NCBI GenBank assembly: GCA_935421135.1
Contig: OW285192.1
Coordinates: forward strand, 5,065,501 to 5,129,500
Source: Bugulina stolonifera
Lineage: Eukaryota; Bryozoa; Gymnolaemata; Cheilostomatida; Bugulidae
Direction: 5' to 3'
DNA: 64,000 nucleotides
Below, in pieces: positions 1-13,900 of this stretch (position 1 is its first letter; every line of letters begins with the position of its first letter). Under the pieces are notes generated by a model, which worked only from the letters and a program-made list of their open reading frames with translations, searched no databases and was not told the DNA's origin. A program made the translations under genes and the position numbers.

Positions 1-1913
1 CATTTACTAGGCCTACAATCTCAATCGAAAAAACAAATTCCATACTTGTTTTGAATCTCCATGCCCATATGATATGAATATTGACCTGGGGAACCTATCT
101 ACTGTATATCTACTCATCATATAATAATAATCTCAATCAAAAATTTGGTGCATGCAAAGAAATATTATATTTTATTTTTCTATCACAAAATATTTTTCTC
201 ACATTACTGTTATTTCTCAATCAATTTGCCTGCATTTAGAGGTACAAAATAAAGATTACTACTACTCAGAGATGCCAGACTCGAGTTAAAGACTCTCACT
301 CGAGTTAATTCAAGCAACATTTTATGGCTTATTATAAAGACTCGTAACTTGAATATACAGCTGTCAAAAACTTGTAACTTGACTTGTAATTCAATTATGG
401 CTATGATCAAAGACTCTCAACTCACACATCATTATGTTGAAATATTCAATAACTCGAGTTTTCATTGGGCAGCTGTGAATTGTAATGAATAGAAATAACC
501 ACAGTTATAACCACCAACCACAACCACAATTATAACACATTTTACAGTAAAACTGTGACATTTTGCTTTGGAAATTGAACTTCTTACACCATTTCCTAAC
601 CAAATTTCACCACAAGCTAAACAATAACCCAATAACTCTATATAAAGAGTCGAGTTAAACAAGAAAAGAATTGAATTGAAACTTGCTTGTAGTTAACTTG
701 AATAACTTGACAAAAACTTGAGTTTCTGGGGACATGTAAATATTTAATTCGTAATTTTAAAGTTTTGATCTGTCACTGAAAGAATTGACTTGCAACTTGA
801 AGAGTCACAACTAAGAGTTGGCCATGGAAACTTGAGTTTCCAAAATAAAACTTGCACACATCTCTGCTACTACTACATCTACTGTAATTCCAAATTTGAA
901 CTTCAACGTCAAAGTTTGTTGTCTCTGTTACAGCTTGGGTAATCATAGATAGGCCTACATTTCATCTATGAGATTGGAACTAAGATAGAACATAGTCACT
1001 ATCAACAAATTATATAGCAAAATAGTGACGTCTAACTCTAAAGTCTACCGATTACACTCCGACTGTAAATCAAGGTGAGTCTCAGTGAGTCACTGAGTGA
1101 CTGTCCTGTGAGAGGGAGTAGTAGGTTTTGTTCAAGTCAGCGACAGTCAGTGCCACTAAGTCATTTATTCACTGTGCTCTTACCATCACATAGAGCATGC
1201 AAGCTCGAGTTGCAGTATGTAAGTTCAAGCAACAGCATTTTGTAAGTGCACACCTCCCCATGATCAAAACGTTTATTTTTACATTAAAAAATTAAATTGT
1301 CCAACTCTATCTGGCAAATTACTAGTAAAAAGTAGATCGTTTAGCGAGTCCAACTAAAACTACCATTTCCGTTTGCTTTAGAGTTATATTTCCCTTACTC
1401 TGTAACCTAACCCTAATACTTGTCTATTACAAGTCATCATCATTGGCTCTGGGGGATTACATATTATACACGGTCGCTTACGCTGCTGTCGCTACTTTGC
1501 GATAGAAACCAGACTATCTTGGATTGTACGGATTATATTAGTACTCATACCGCAAAATGTTAAAGTTTCAATATTCCTATATCCTGAAAATCCCAATTTA
1601 AATATTGAAGAGCCCTCGTCTTATGTTCAAGACACAGGCTATAAATGCGTCACCGCTTGACAGAAATCTATATTAATTATAGCTCACCATATTGGGTTGG
1701 TTTCTATGAATTAAAACATTGTCAATGTGAATGCTTTTTTCATTTTTATTTTGCTGAATTCTTTCCTATTCCACCATCTTCTCATCTATCACTATACTGA
1801 AGTCAGTGCTTATCTAATCATTTGATTTTCTTGTTTCTAGCCTAGTTGAAGCAGATAATCTCAAACGTCGTTTATGACATATTTATATTATATTGTATTC
1901 ATATTGATATTGA
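1..1913. other. Intergenic/upstream region of the IGHMBP2 orthologue
   Basis: No coding exon is recognisable here. The stretch is AT-rich and contains a hAT-like non-autonomous element at 267-866. The last part (about 1340-1913) must hold the promoter and 5' UTR of the gene starting at 1914. A pyrimidine-rich tract ending in TTTCTAG at 1834-1840 looks like a 3' splice site, so the start codon may lie in a second, UTR-containing exon beginning at 1841. No TATA box could be assigned with confidence. Confidence 0.6.
267..866. mobile_element. hAT-like non-autonomous DNA transposon (600 bp)
   Basis: The element begins CAGAGATG and ends CATCTCTG, giving short terminal inverted repeats, and is flanked on both sides by the 8-bp sequence CTACTACT (259-266 and 867-874), as expected for a hAT target-site duplication. 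The interior is rich in CTCGAGTT and AACTTGA words and has no transposase. The duplication is itself a simple CTA repeat, which weakens that line of evidence a little. Confidence 0.6.
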
Positions 1914-4900
1914 ATGGCTCTGGTGGATCAGTATTGCTACAGAACTGAGCAACTGTTGCAATTGGAGCAAGCAGCAGAGTTGCAGGAAACAAGGTAATGT
2001 GACCAACATTTCATCAGTTTGTTTAATTGCTGTTAATGCTCAAATACACTATACAGTTGAAACAAAATAAATAGTCCCGAACTTTTACTTCCCTGACAGG
2101 TCTCAGTGGGCAAGTCTAGTGAAGTTGCCCTTACTCTTAGCTTTGAATTTCAATTTAAAGTGTCTCGTGATTATAATTTTTATTTTAACACCACCTATCA
2201 TCCCTAGAAAAGTAGGTAGGCCTGAGGTGTGTGAACACATACACCACAAAGCCTACAGCAGTGGGCAAAGATAGCCGAAGGAAAGATTATTCACTCAATA
2301 ATGGTATCCTGTCCCACAAAATATGCTGAGTTAGGCAGTCTCGATGTTCCACTATTCTCTTTCCCACCATCCTTTTGTGCGGTTTCGGTTAGCTGTTACA
2401 ATAGTTCATAATTTTTTTGAAGCTTATATTGTATGTGATAGTCTATTTAAAATTGCAGTTAGACAGCGTTGCTGATTGGTCTGAGTCTGAGGTATTCCAA
2501 TAGAGATTGGTTTTGGTTCTTGGTTACTGTCGAGCCACTTGGCCATCCTATTTAGCGGACCTCAGAAGTCCGAAACTTGTATGAGCGACAGGAGCTGGGC
2601 TCTGAGTAGAAGAGCTCACCTTCCACAACAGGAGTGCATGGCCTGTGGCCACTACATCATCCTGCCATCCCAATGTGGTCGCATACCCTGCCAGAATCTG
2701 GCTTCTCTTTGCGAATTAGGGCAGAAGTGGATCTTTAACGTGCGTGTTTTTTGCAAAGTAACATAATTTCTAGTCTAATCGGGACTGCCATTGTATGTGG
2801 GGGAGAGTCAGTTTTTGGGCAGAAGTTATTCATGCTGTAGCACAATCTAAGAGTTGTTGCTGTAATTTTTTTCAAATCGCCTACTGCTCAAATACTAAGC
2901 TCAATACGCTGGGCTGTTAAAAGTAGCTTACTACATGAAATGAATAATTTGGTATATCTACTTTTAGATGTCTTCTGGGATACCTACCACCTAAATTGCT
3001 GGAGAAAAGGGGCATTTGTCTCACTAAACTGATCATCGATGGCAGGAAAACTAGTTTGTATGGAAGACAAGTTGTCAAGTTTAAGTCGAGTAATGTCAAC
3101 CGCCCTGAACTGTCAGCAACTACTATAACATCAGGTGCCTTTAAAATGCTTGTACCTCCATACAATGTATGTATATATTACATGTGCCTGCACTAACAAC
3201 TATTTCCTGATTAGCATAACCTATTACCTATTAGTTTACACCCCTTTTGAATGTTTACCAGGAGATATTGTTGGTTTACACGAGACCAGCTCTCCTACCT
3301 GCATCGCATCAGGGATTGTGGTGAAAGTTAGTGCACTCTGCGTATCTGTTGCCTTTGAGCACAGTGACGAGCTGACTAACATCGCAGACGGATGTCAGTA
3401 CTACATCGTGAAGCTAGCCAATGATGTTACCTATAGACGGTTAAGGAGGTACTCAGATACACTGCGAATATTTCATTACTAATTGCTATGTTCATCAACT
3501 GATCATTGTTATTCTTGTGCCTATGTTTATCATTGACTGCATATATGTTGCCTATTGACTGTGCATGTGTATACTCGTATGTTTTTACCTAGAGCTGTGG
3601 AGAGACTGAAGAATGCTCATAAGGGAGTTTCTAGCGGTCTAGTTGATCTAGCATTTAGAGAGAGTTCAGACGACCCTTGTAATGATGTTAGCTTAGGTAT
3701 TTACAACATATAATGTGATAGTTTTGTGCCTTGAATGTGTTACGATGTTGTATTGCCACAACTACCTCTTTGCTTTCAGATGATCCTTTTTCCACCCTCA
3801 GCTATAGTCGTTTATTTTAGCTGAGTGAAATTTCTATTCGTATATAAGGACTGGCCGCTATGAATTGAGATATCATCATCTTTTTAGATTCACTGCGATA
3901 CTTTAACCTTCAACTGGACTCATCTCAGAAAGAGGCTGTTCGGCTTGCTCTGTCACAACCCCGTTTATCTATAATACATGGCCCGCCTGGCACTGGAAAA
4001 TCTACAACTATAGTTGAGGTTATCAGACAATTTGTCTCTCAAGGGTTGCGGGTTTTGGCGTGTGCCCCCAGTAATGTAGCTGTGGACAACTTGGTGCTCA
4101 GGCTGGCAAAATCCAAGGTAAGTAATCCTCTTGTCATATGCAAAGTGTTCAGTTCAATTGGGTAGGTACAAGTGTTCTTTTGTAGGTGTACATGTAATTT
4201 ACGCATACATGTAATAACTTGGTGTTTTGAATGCCAAATAGAACTAAGCATTTTTACTTAGCTACTAATCTTGCAGAGCTCTCATGGTCATTGGTAGCTT
4301 GAGAGCTCTGGCCCAGTAAATTACATGCCTTTTAATCATGCTATGCTGCAGATATCTAGTATTGGCAAGGTGTAGTCCTGAGACTATATCTCTTATCTAC
4401 ACTGATGAGCTGTCAAACATTTAACCAGTAGCGTTGTGTGGATTATGATATGAATATGAAGGTAGTATGGAGTGGATATTACTCACCCTACAAGGATGTA
4501 TTATACTGCAGGTTAGGGTGACTAGATTAGGCCACCCAGCCAGAGCTATGGAAGAGATTCAATCTCTCTCCCTCGATGCTAAGGTAGCCGCTAGTGATGA
4601 AAGTTCTATTGTAGAGGATATTAGGAAGGACATTGACTCCACTCTGGTACGTTCACATAATTTGAATTTTACGTGAATATTGTTACATTTTATCAGGCAT
4701 TTTGTCTAATTTTCCATTATTTAGTTTTTAATACTGAAATTTAGATCATAAATCTAGTTGTATTATAATATTGGCCTTTTCTCATTTCATGCCCAGTACT
4801 TAGCTGAGTTCCTTTGTAAATTCAATTGATAGTGGGTGCTGTGTTTGAGCCTACCATAGTCTATTCAATGTATGGCAGGGATTTACCTCTTTATTCAGAT

Positions 4901-7900
4901 TAGAATTCTTTTCTCTATCTGTCTGGCTGGACCTTGCTATTCCATATCTTCCCTGCTGCTGTTTCTAGACACCAAATAAATTGCATTTAATTAATATATT
5001 TTATTCGGTATTACACTGCTTGTTATCACGCTCATGCAGCCCCACATGAACCAGTGGAATATCCGAATACCATAATTATGTATTCTGTAACTGGTCGGTC
5101 AGTCATAGCTACATAAATATGATGTAATATCTGCAGAAATTGAGGAGGCAAGGAAGAGGCCCATCAAATTCTCACTCTACACACACAGAACTCAAATCAC
5201 TGCGACAGGAGCTAAAAAGTCGAACTGATGAGGCAGTTAGGAGAGTTCTGAAGGGATCTGAGGTTATACTGTCTACCTTGACCTCTGCAACACACGATGG
5301 GCCACTCAAGATTCTGGAGGAAATGCACTTTGATGTGGTAGTGATTGACGAGTGCTCACAGGTGGGTTACTTGTGATTTATCTTGTGAATGTTATTTATA
5401 AGAGTTATTTAGTAGCGTGTGTTTTGTGAAGCTGGTTAGCTTATTGACCTTGTGACTTGAGCTATGTCATTACTAAAATATAAAAAATGGCAGACTGACC
5501 TGCGATTTTGATGGGTTCGTGTTTCTCCATCTAAATAATGAAGGTCAGGTTAAGGTTGCAGAGACACCTTCCATTAATGTGCCACTATAGTAGAATTGCT
5601 CTTTAGTCTCTTGTTTACCAAAGGCCCTGTCCAGCTGGGGGTCGTGATAAACAGTTGTTGAGAGTCAGCATGCAGTCCTTTGGCTTGGTTATGCTATTCA
5701 GATAAATGTTATTTAAGATATTCGAGCATTACACTCAGATACCTCTAATAATACCCAGAGTATCTGTGGAGAAGTAAAAGATAATATAAGTGAACTTTAT
5801 TTTATTTCGTAACTACAGGATTCCAATCACAGTGAGTGGTTACAGTATGAAATACAATATATAGTTTGGGTACGTTTACATTACTGTGTACAATACGAAT
5901 GATGCTGCGCATATGTATGCATTGTAGGCTCTAGAGATTGCCTGTTGGATACCCTTACTCCAATCTCCTAGATGTGTGCTAGCCGGAGACCACCTACAGC
6001 TACCCCCTACCATACTCTCACACAAGTTAGTAGCACAGGCTACAAGCAACTATTTGGATTTATTAGTTTTTTGTAATTTCTCATTTACTGACATTTCTAA
6101 CATGTAATAGTATGGTCCTAAGTTGCTACTAAACAGATATAAAATCAAAAGGCTAGCAAATGTAAAGCTGTCTTCCAGTTGGAACTTGAACCAGATGTAC
6201 GAATGTTTCTCATTATAGGTCTGAATACTTTACATTACATAATAAACGTTTACTCATGTGTGACAGGGCAGCAGCAGATGGCCTTTCAACGACCTTGATG
6301 GAAAGGTTGATATCATCTCACAGTTCACATGTACACATGCTTACTGTACAGTATAGAATGAATAGGAAGATAATGCAGTGGGCTTCAGATGAGCTGTACG
6401 ATGGAAGACTGACAGCTAGTCCCACAGTCACGGATCATCTCCTACGGGATATCCCTGTAAGTTTGTGACATCATCATAATACGAGTCTATAGCCCTACTT
6501 GTAACTGCATGTAGCCCTGACTCTGATTATGGCTCAGCTACTGAGTAGGGGCGTATCAGTTGCTACCCCTAAATGAAGCTAACTGTAGCCACCCTACTTG
6601 CTAACTTTTCGTATTTGTGATCACAAAATATTTGCGGTTTGCTGTCAGTGTTCAAACTGTCTGTAACCTACAGGCGCCAAGTACTCCAACAGGGTTTGGC
6701 TGCTAAGACTCCGCCCAGTCCATGCTTAACAGTTGAGTTTGCAATTTATTTAGTTTTTGCACGGGCATGGGTGTACAACCAACCATAAGTGTAGAACTCC
6801 TGTTATCACGATTTCCGAAGCCACAAATCACTGTCTGCATGCATAGAAATCGGAAATGTAGTCCATGAATACAAAAGCTAACTGTGATTCAGTCATGCTC
6901 ACTCTAGTAGCTCTTACCATATAAATCGTCAGTCTAGCTGTGCATTTACCGACAAGCTTGCCATATCTATGTGACTGTTACGGTGTCACTCATGGCTATA
7001 ACTAACAGTTGTTGTTTGGTTATAAAGGGGGTAGAGGACAATGATGTCACATGTGAACCTCTTCTACTGATAGACACAGCTGGGTGTGATCTGCCTGAGC
7101 TCTATCTACCTGATGAACTTAGCAAAGGGAATGAAGGTAAATATACTTGATTTTACCTGCAGTGTACCTTTCGCATGTATATTTTACCTGCAGTGTGCCT
7201 TTCACATGTGTATTTTACCTGCAGTGTGCCTTCCACATGTAGATTTTATCTGCGGTGTGCCTTCCATGTGTAGATTTTATCTGCGTTGTACATGTCACAT
7301 GTATATTTTACCTGTCAGATGTAGACCTGGTTCCCATTTGCTCTCACATGTTGAATACATTGGTGACACGTTCAGTGTACTCTCTACACGCATGTACCTC
7401 CATGTATCTAAACTAATATTATGTCTCGTACTCTATAAGGTTGTTCTATAACCACTTGACTGTGGTATACTAACATGTATATGTAGGTGAGGCAGATTTG
7501 GTTGCTATACATGTACAGTCACTGATTGATTCGGGATTGAAAGCCTCTGAGATAGCTGTCATCTCTCCGTATAATCTCCAGGTGAATACTATATAGGTTA
7601 TGACATACATTAGCCTTAGCTCCATGTACGCATATGCATCTCATCGCATATGCATCTCATCGTTCTGGACCTGTAGTGACTACAGGGTAGCTCCCATTGG
7701 TTGTGATAGTCAGCCAATGGCCTATCTCGATAGCCATGGCACAGCGAGAACCAATCAGTTATTGCTATTGGAATGATATAACATTTTAGAACTTTTTGGC
7801 CTACTTAGATGGGTAGCTAGTATAGCATACAAAAACGTCTCTCTGTTCAGCTTGCATAGGCAGGTCTTAAAACTATGCAGTTGATATGGCTGGTTAATAG

Positions 7901-10900
7901 CCAAATAACTATAAAACCTTCTGGAATGTACCATGAGGTATACACCACTGTTTTATACTGTTGCTACTCTCAAAACCAAGCATTAATCTGACACTGGTGA
8001 TTGCCCAAGTTCATTCACTCACCCAACACCGAAGCTGTACCCCGTGCAGCATTTCAGGCTTATTTACTCACTTCTACTTGGCTAATAAACAATCTAGTCT
8101 AGTTTTGAATGTTAATCATGAGCTGTGTGTGTAGCCTACATAATATAATAGAGTTATATGTTTCTCTACATGTAGATTGAATTGTATATCTACATCTAAG
8201 TCTGTAGATTAAGTTGTATATCATATACATGCAGGTTGAGTTAATTAGAAACAGGCTGGCAGAGAAGCATAAAGATTTGGAGGTCAAGTCTGTAGACGGT
8301 TACCAAGGTCGTGAGAAGGAGGCAGTAGTTATCTCCCTTGTACGATCTAACACAAGAGGTACTCTATCTGTTGGCAAATAATATAATTCCTCAAGTGATA
8401 ATTTAACACAATGCTGGATTTTCATCAACATATTCTAGCAACCTGGTGGTTTAAGTGTTAAACATTAACTCACTGATCTGTTTAACTTTTTCCATTGCAA
8501 GTATACCCATGTGAAGGTTGTGGGAAATTAAAAGTGTTCTCACAACATTGATGTAAATATCTGCATATAATGTGGTTGTAACTTACTGCTTGCTTAAGAA
8601 AAACATATTTTGTATCATCCCACTACCCATATCTGCTGCCACTGCAGGTGCTGTCGGGTTCCTGGCTGAAGACAGGAGGTTGAACGTCGCAGTGACAAGA
8701 GCCCGCAGGCAGGTGACTGTCGTTTGTGACAGTGATACTGTTAGCGGGCACCCTTTCATCTCTAGACTGGTGAAATACATGTCAGCTAACGGGGTGGTCC
8801 ATACAGCTGCTGAATATCAACAGGGTATTTCGTTTATGTATCTACTTATTCAGAAGCTAACAGTTACTAAATACATACTGCACTACGCATACTAGTATTC
8901 ATACCATAATTATGTTGTGGTTGGGGTTTGGGACAAGAGCGGACTACTTACAATATTATATACATGACTCTTTTAATTTTCAACAATGCAGTTTTATAAC
9001 TAGAATACTAGTACATACCTATAACTGTCAAGTTTCTCTGATCAAAGCAGGAATTAACAGTTGATAAGTTCGTGCTATAAGACGTCTAAATGTTGTGCTT
9101 AGGGTTTGGGGTAAGAGCGGACAACTTACAAGATGAAGAGAAGACAACTCTCATTTAGTGAATATTCACTAAGTATTTGCTACATTGTAACATCTATGAC
9201 GACTCTTTTTACGGATTTATGCCTCACTTGTTACTACAGCACAGTATACGGCCGCCCTCAGTACGCTTCCTATGTGTGCTATAAGTTAAATTCATTATGA
9301 CCTTTCCATTTATCTGTAGGTTTGTTTTTGCACAAGTTGATATTAGTTCTGCTATCTCCTATCTTTGACAATTTACCATCAATCAATTTTTGATCCTACA
9401 GATTGCTAATGGCCGCTAATTTTACATATTATTGGTTATTTTTCACTTGCAGAGCACACTATTGGCCAGATAAGTGATAAGGTTGCTAAGCTAATGAAGG
9501 AATCGGACTCCACAGGTGCTACTAAATCTACCAGCAAGAAATCATCAAACCCAAGTAAACAAAAGTCGGGTAAAGCGAGTAAACAAGCATTCATGAAAGA
9601 TACTGACATATCTACACCTGGGTAGGTATATTACACATCCATGTACAATGTACATGTATATCCACACAGTCATAAATTTTGCCTCAGTGCTCCCAATATT
9701 GGACTCTCTCAAGACGTCTCCATCTGTTGCACATCTACTCATAATACACTTGTAGAATGTAACAGAGCTGAACATGTCAAATGTTGAATTAGCTTGATCT
9801 TAGAGAAGATAACTCTCTATTTGCCAGTACTTTTAGTGTCTTTACGACCTCTTGAACTGGGCTAGGCCATAAATCAAAATCCCACAATGTACTCTGTTCT
9901 CTCTTCAGCTCATTACAGTACAGTTTTCAAATCTCGTATATCGTTCCATAAGATGATGGAATTTTGGCCTCAACGAAACATACCAGTACGCTAGCAGAAG
10001 ACAGCAATGGCAATGGTTTCTACCTAAATTTATTACAACAAATAAGGAGCGATTAGAAATATTGAACTAACATTATTATGTTGTAATTAGGCTGTGCTAC
10101 TAGAAACAGTACTATGTGTAGTTGTCCACTCTTGGTCATGTGTGAGTAAGAGAGGATAACTCCAAAGTAGACTACACGCCATTTATCATGCTATTATAAG
10201 CCTACACTAGGCTTGGTTGAGATAGATAATGTCATGCATACAGTACATTAGCATAAATGTATTTCACAACTTTAAGCTCAAGTAGTAATAAATAAATGTA
10301 TTATATCGTGGGCTACTAACACATACAGTGACTATAAAAATTAATGTTGAAAAGTTAGTCAGTGGCATTTGTTTATCTAATTCCATCAGGGCACCTCATG
10401 CAGTGGTACAACAAGAAGTGAGAGAGTCAAAGGAGCAGAGAGAACAGAGGATCAGGGCAGAGTTTACAATGACAATAATTGACTTCATTAAAAGTGGTGC
10501 TAGTAGTTATAGTTTCTCTGCCTCCCTTAGCTCTTTTGAACGTCTTCTAGTACACCAGGTAGAGTGTTTATTTACTTGTACATTCAATACTTACTATCGA
10601 ACACTTACCTGTACATACATAGTGCATGTATATATAATATATGCAGTGTTCTGTTACAATTGCCAAGTGATCTATCCACATGTAACTACGGTCACTACCA
10701 ATGGGTGACATCATTATTACAAGACATTATAATATTATACTGAGAGGAAGATTATTGTATGTTCTATATATTTTAATCTAGTAGACAGTATATTTCCGAC
10801 CTAGTACGCTGCCATGTAGTATAGTATGTTACAGTGTTCTACTGGTATACTACTATACAGTATACCATGTAGTAGCCTATAGTATATTACAGTGTACTCT

Positions 10901-13900
10901 ACTATATTGTATATTACTATACAGTATACCATGTAGTATAGTATATTACAGTGTACTCTACTATATTGTATACTACTATACAGTATACCATGTAGTAGCC
11001 TATAGTATATTACAGTGTACTCTACTATGTGTATATTGTATACTACTATACAGTATACCATGTAGTAGCCTATAGTATATTACAGTGTACTCTACTATAT
11101 TGTATACTACTATACAGTATACCATGTAGTAGCCTATAGTATATTACAGTGTACTCTACTATATTGTATACTACTATACAGTATACCATGTAGTAGCCTA
11201 TAGTATATTACAGTGTACTCTACTATATTGTATATTACTATACAGTATACCATGTAGTATAGTATATTACAGTGTACTCTACTATGTGTATATTGTATGC
11301 TATAGCTAGCTGAGTCACATGGACTGGAACATGTCAGTGTATCTGAGGGGTCGGATAGACACATAGTCATTAGGAAACCTCAAGAACTTAAGTCTGCAAA
11401 GAAACTTGACCAACTCCTCAAAGATATCCCAGATTCTCTGAAACTAAGTGAGACCAAAGGTATTGCATTGCAGTGTGTTGCAATTTAATGTGTTTTAGTG
11501 ATTTTCCCACCATTTCTTCAAATTTATTGGGGCAGAAGTTTCGCATGCTCTGCACCACAAGCACTAGACATGCACATCTATATAATACAGCGCATACACT
11601 ATATTTGCTTCAGGCGCAAGCTGTACAGAATCCCAGGTCTAGTTATTGTCCTATCACTTTGGTATGTGTACTACAACTTTTCACAAGGTTTTGCTTATAG
11701 TTATTTCATGAAGGGTATGTTTATATATACATGTACATGTAGGATTAAATTATGAACATCAAAACTATTCATTTGTTTCTATCATATTACATGGTTCATT
11801 CTGATGTACCTACAGCGGATGTACCTACAGCTGATGTCCCTACCGCTGATGTCCCCACTGCTGATGTCCCCACCGCTGATGTCCCCACAGTTGCTGTCCC
11901 CACAGTTGTTGCACCTACGGTTGCTGTGTCCACCGCTGATGTCCCCATGATTAAGGTCCCCACAACTGATGCCCCCACAGTTGCCGTACCCAAAAGTAAT
12001 AGTGAGGCATCTACTGAACATGTAGCCTGTGTTCTGTGTGGTAAGAGCATACCTAAGTCTAACTTAGAGTTACACAGGCTAAGGTGTTCTAGTTCAGCTG
12101 TTGTGACTTCTACAAGCACCTCTAAGGCGGATACCTCATGCAGACCAAAATCAACCAATCAACTTGCAAGTAGTAACAATCCGTCCAATCAGCATTCAGG
12201 CAGTAATAAACCAACCCAGCAGGATGCAAAGAGTTCTGCTAAACCAAAGAAAAAGAAAAATAAGGACAAGTAGGTTGTAAGGTCAAATATTTTGTAGTTG
12301 TCTTATCTTGCCTATTGCCATCCGCACTGCTGCATGTATGTTGTGTATAATCACTGTTGTACCAGTTCTATGTGTGTAATGTAATGTATCAACACCATTG
12401 TAGATAGATGCAGGCAGGTGATTGTTTAGTGTTGATAGTATATTAGATAACTCCAATTGTCTTCATACACTGTTTATCAGAGTATTAACAGTTGTAACTA
12501 TTATCTTAGATTGTGTGCTAGATGGTAAACTATTACCCTACATAGTATAGTAGGCAGTACATTGTATACTGTAACTAGTGCTGAGCGGTTTTGATTTGCA
12601 TTTGCTGATTTTTCAAAAAATGAATGATAGTTGTCTTTTACCCCTCGGTTCAATTCAGTATTTTAAATTCAGGTAAAAAAAACAACTTGAACTGAAAATG
12701 TCATACTAAATTGTGGGAGTTGTCACACTCCGCTTATAACTGGTCAAGTACTAAAAACTAAGTAAAGATACAATAAATCATCACCGAGTGACAACGATGA
12801 ATACAGATAAAGCTGTATGCCAAGGATGACATCTAATTAAGTACATGTAATTATAAAGAATGAAAGAAGCATGACATGAATTCATGTGTAATCGACACCA
12901 GCCATTATCGGAAATGGGTGCGGTGAGGGGTCAGGCGCTGTTTGAATTTTAAAACTGAACCGTACCGAACCACCACATTCAATTTCGGTTTCCATTTTAA
13001 AATGTTGTGATTTTTTAACCAACAAAAAAATCGAAAAACTGAATGATGCCAAAACACTATGCAGCACTAACTATTACCCTAAATAGTATACCAGATAGTC
13101 TAGTTTATAGTGCTGTATTTATGCGTTACACCGGTTACACTTGTACCTGCAGAAAAACAGTAAATGATACTCAGCTACTTGGTAAAGTGGATGACGATGA
13201 CTTTGACGGCTTACTCGCTGCCGCTAATCAGCTCAACTTCGTCTGCAACTTCAAAAAATGTAAAACTCTGGTGAAAATTCTCGGAACCAACTGTCAATTT
13301 TGTAGACTCAGGTATGCTTTCTCTCTGTAAACTAATTCTGTGTATACATGTAATTCATAGGCATATTCATATAATATACTCAGTATAACTGTTATGTTGT
13401 TGGTTCTTATAGTATTACTGTATATACATTACCTACATAAATCTCTAACTGCGTAGGCCTATGCCTGACTGGTATACTATACTATACAAGCTGTGCCCCA
13501 TTACCTTCTCCTCACAATTTACTCATTCTAACATTGATTGTATTATATCACTAAATACCGTATTAATTTGGTATATGACCTGCCATGTATGTGTTTACTG
13601 TATCATACCATAATAGATAATACCATAATCATATGGTCTATGTCTCGATGACATGCCATGTACATCCCATGTATGTGTTTATTATATCAATATTTACCAG
13701 GTTCTGTATTGGCCATGGTATGCCTGAAGTACATGGTTGTGGTGCAGCAGCTAAGACTCAGGCTAGAATTACAATTAGCAGAGAGGGAAAACTCTATAAT
13801 GGTAAGACAACTCTAGAATATTATGTGCAATAATACACTAACACTCAGATTATATTTTAAGGTACTGTTGTATCAATGCTTGTGTAGTGTATATGTGTAT

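Noticed and set aside
2539..2766. 75-codon open frame in the first long intron of the IGHMBP2 orthologue, with several Cys residues
   Set aside because: Exons 1914-1993 and 2968-3134 already join in phase and align without a gap to the family; nothing in this frame matches.
3780..3887. Possible extra exon after an AG at 3778-3779
   Set aside because: There is no suitable GT donor, and direct joining of 3696 to 3888 restores the conserved sequence.
11782..12158. Two minus-strand open frames opposite the DVPTA repeat
   Set aside because: They are shadows created by the repetitive codon structure of exon 17.
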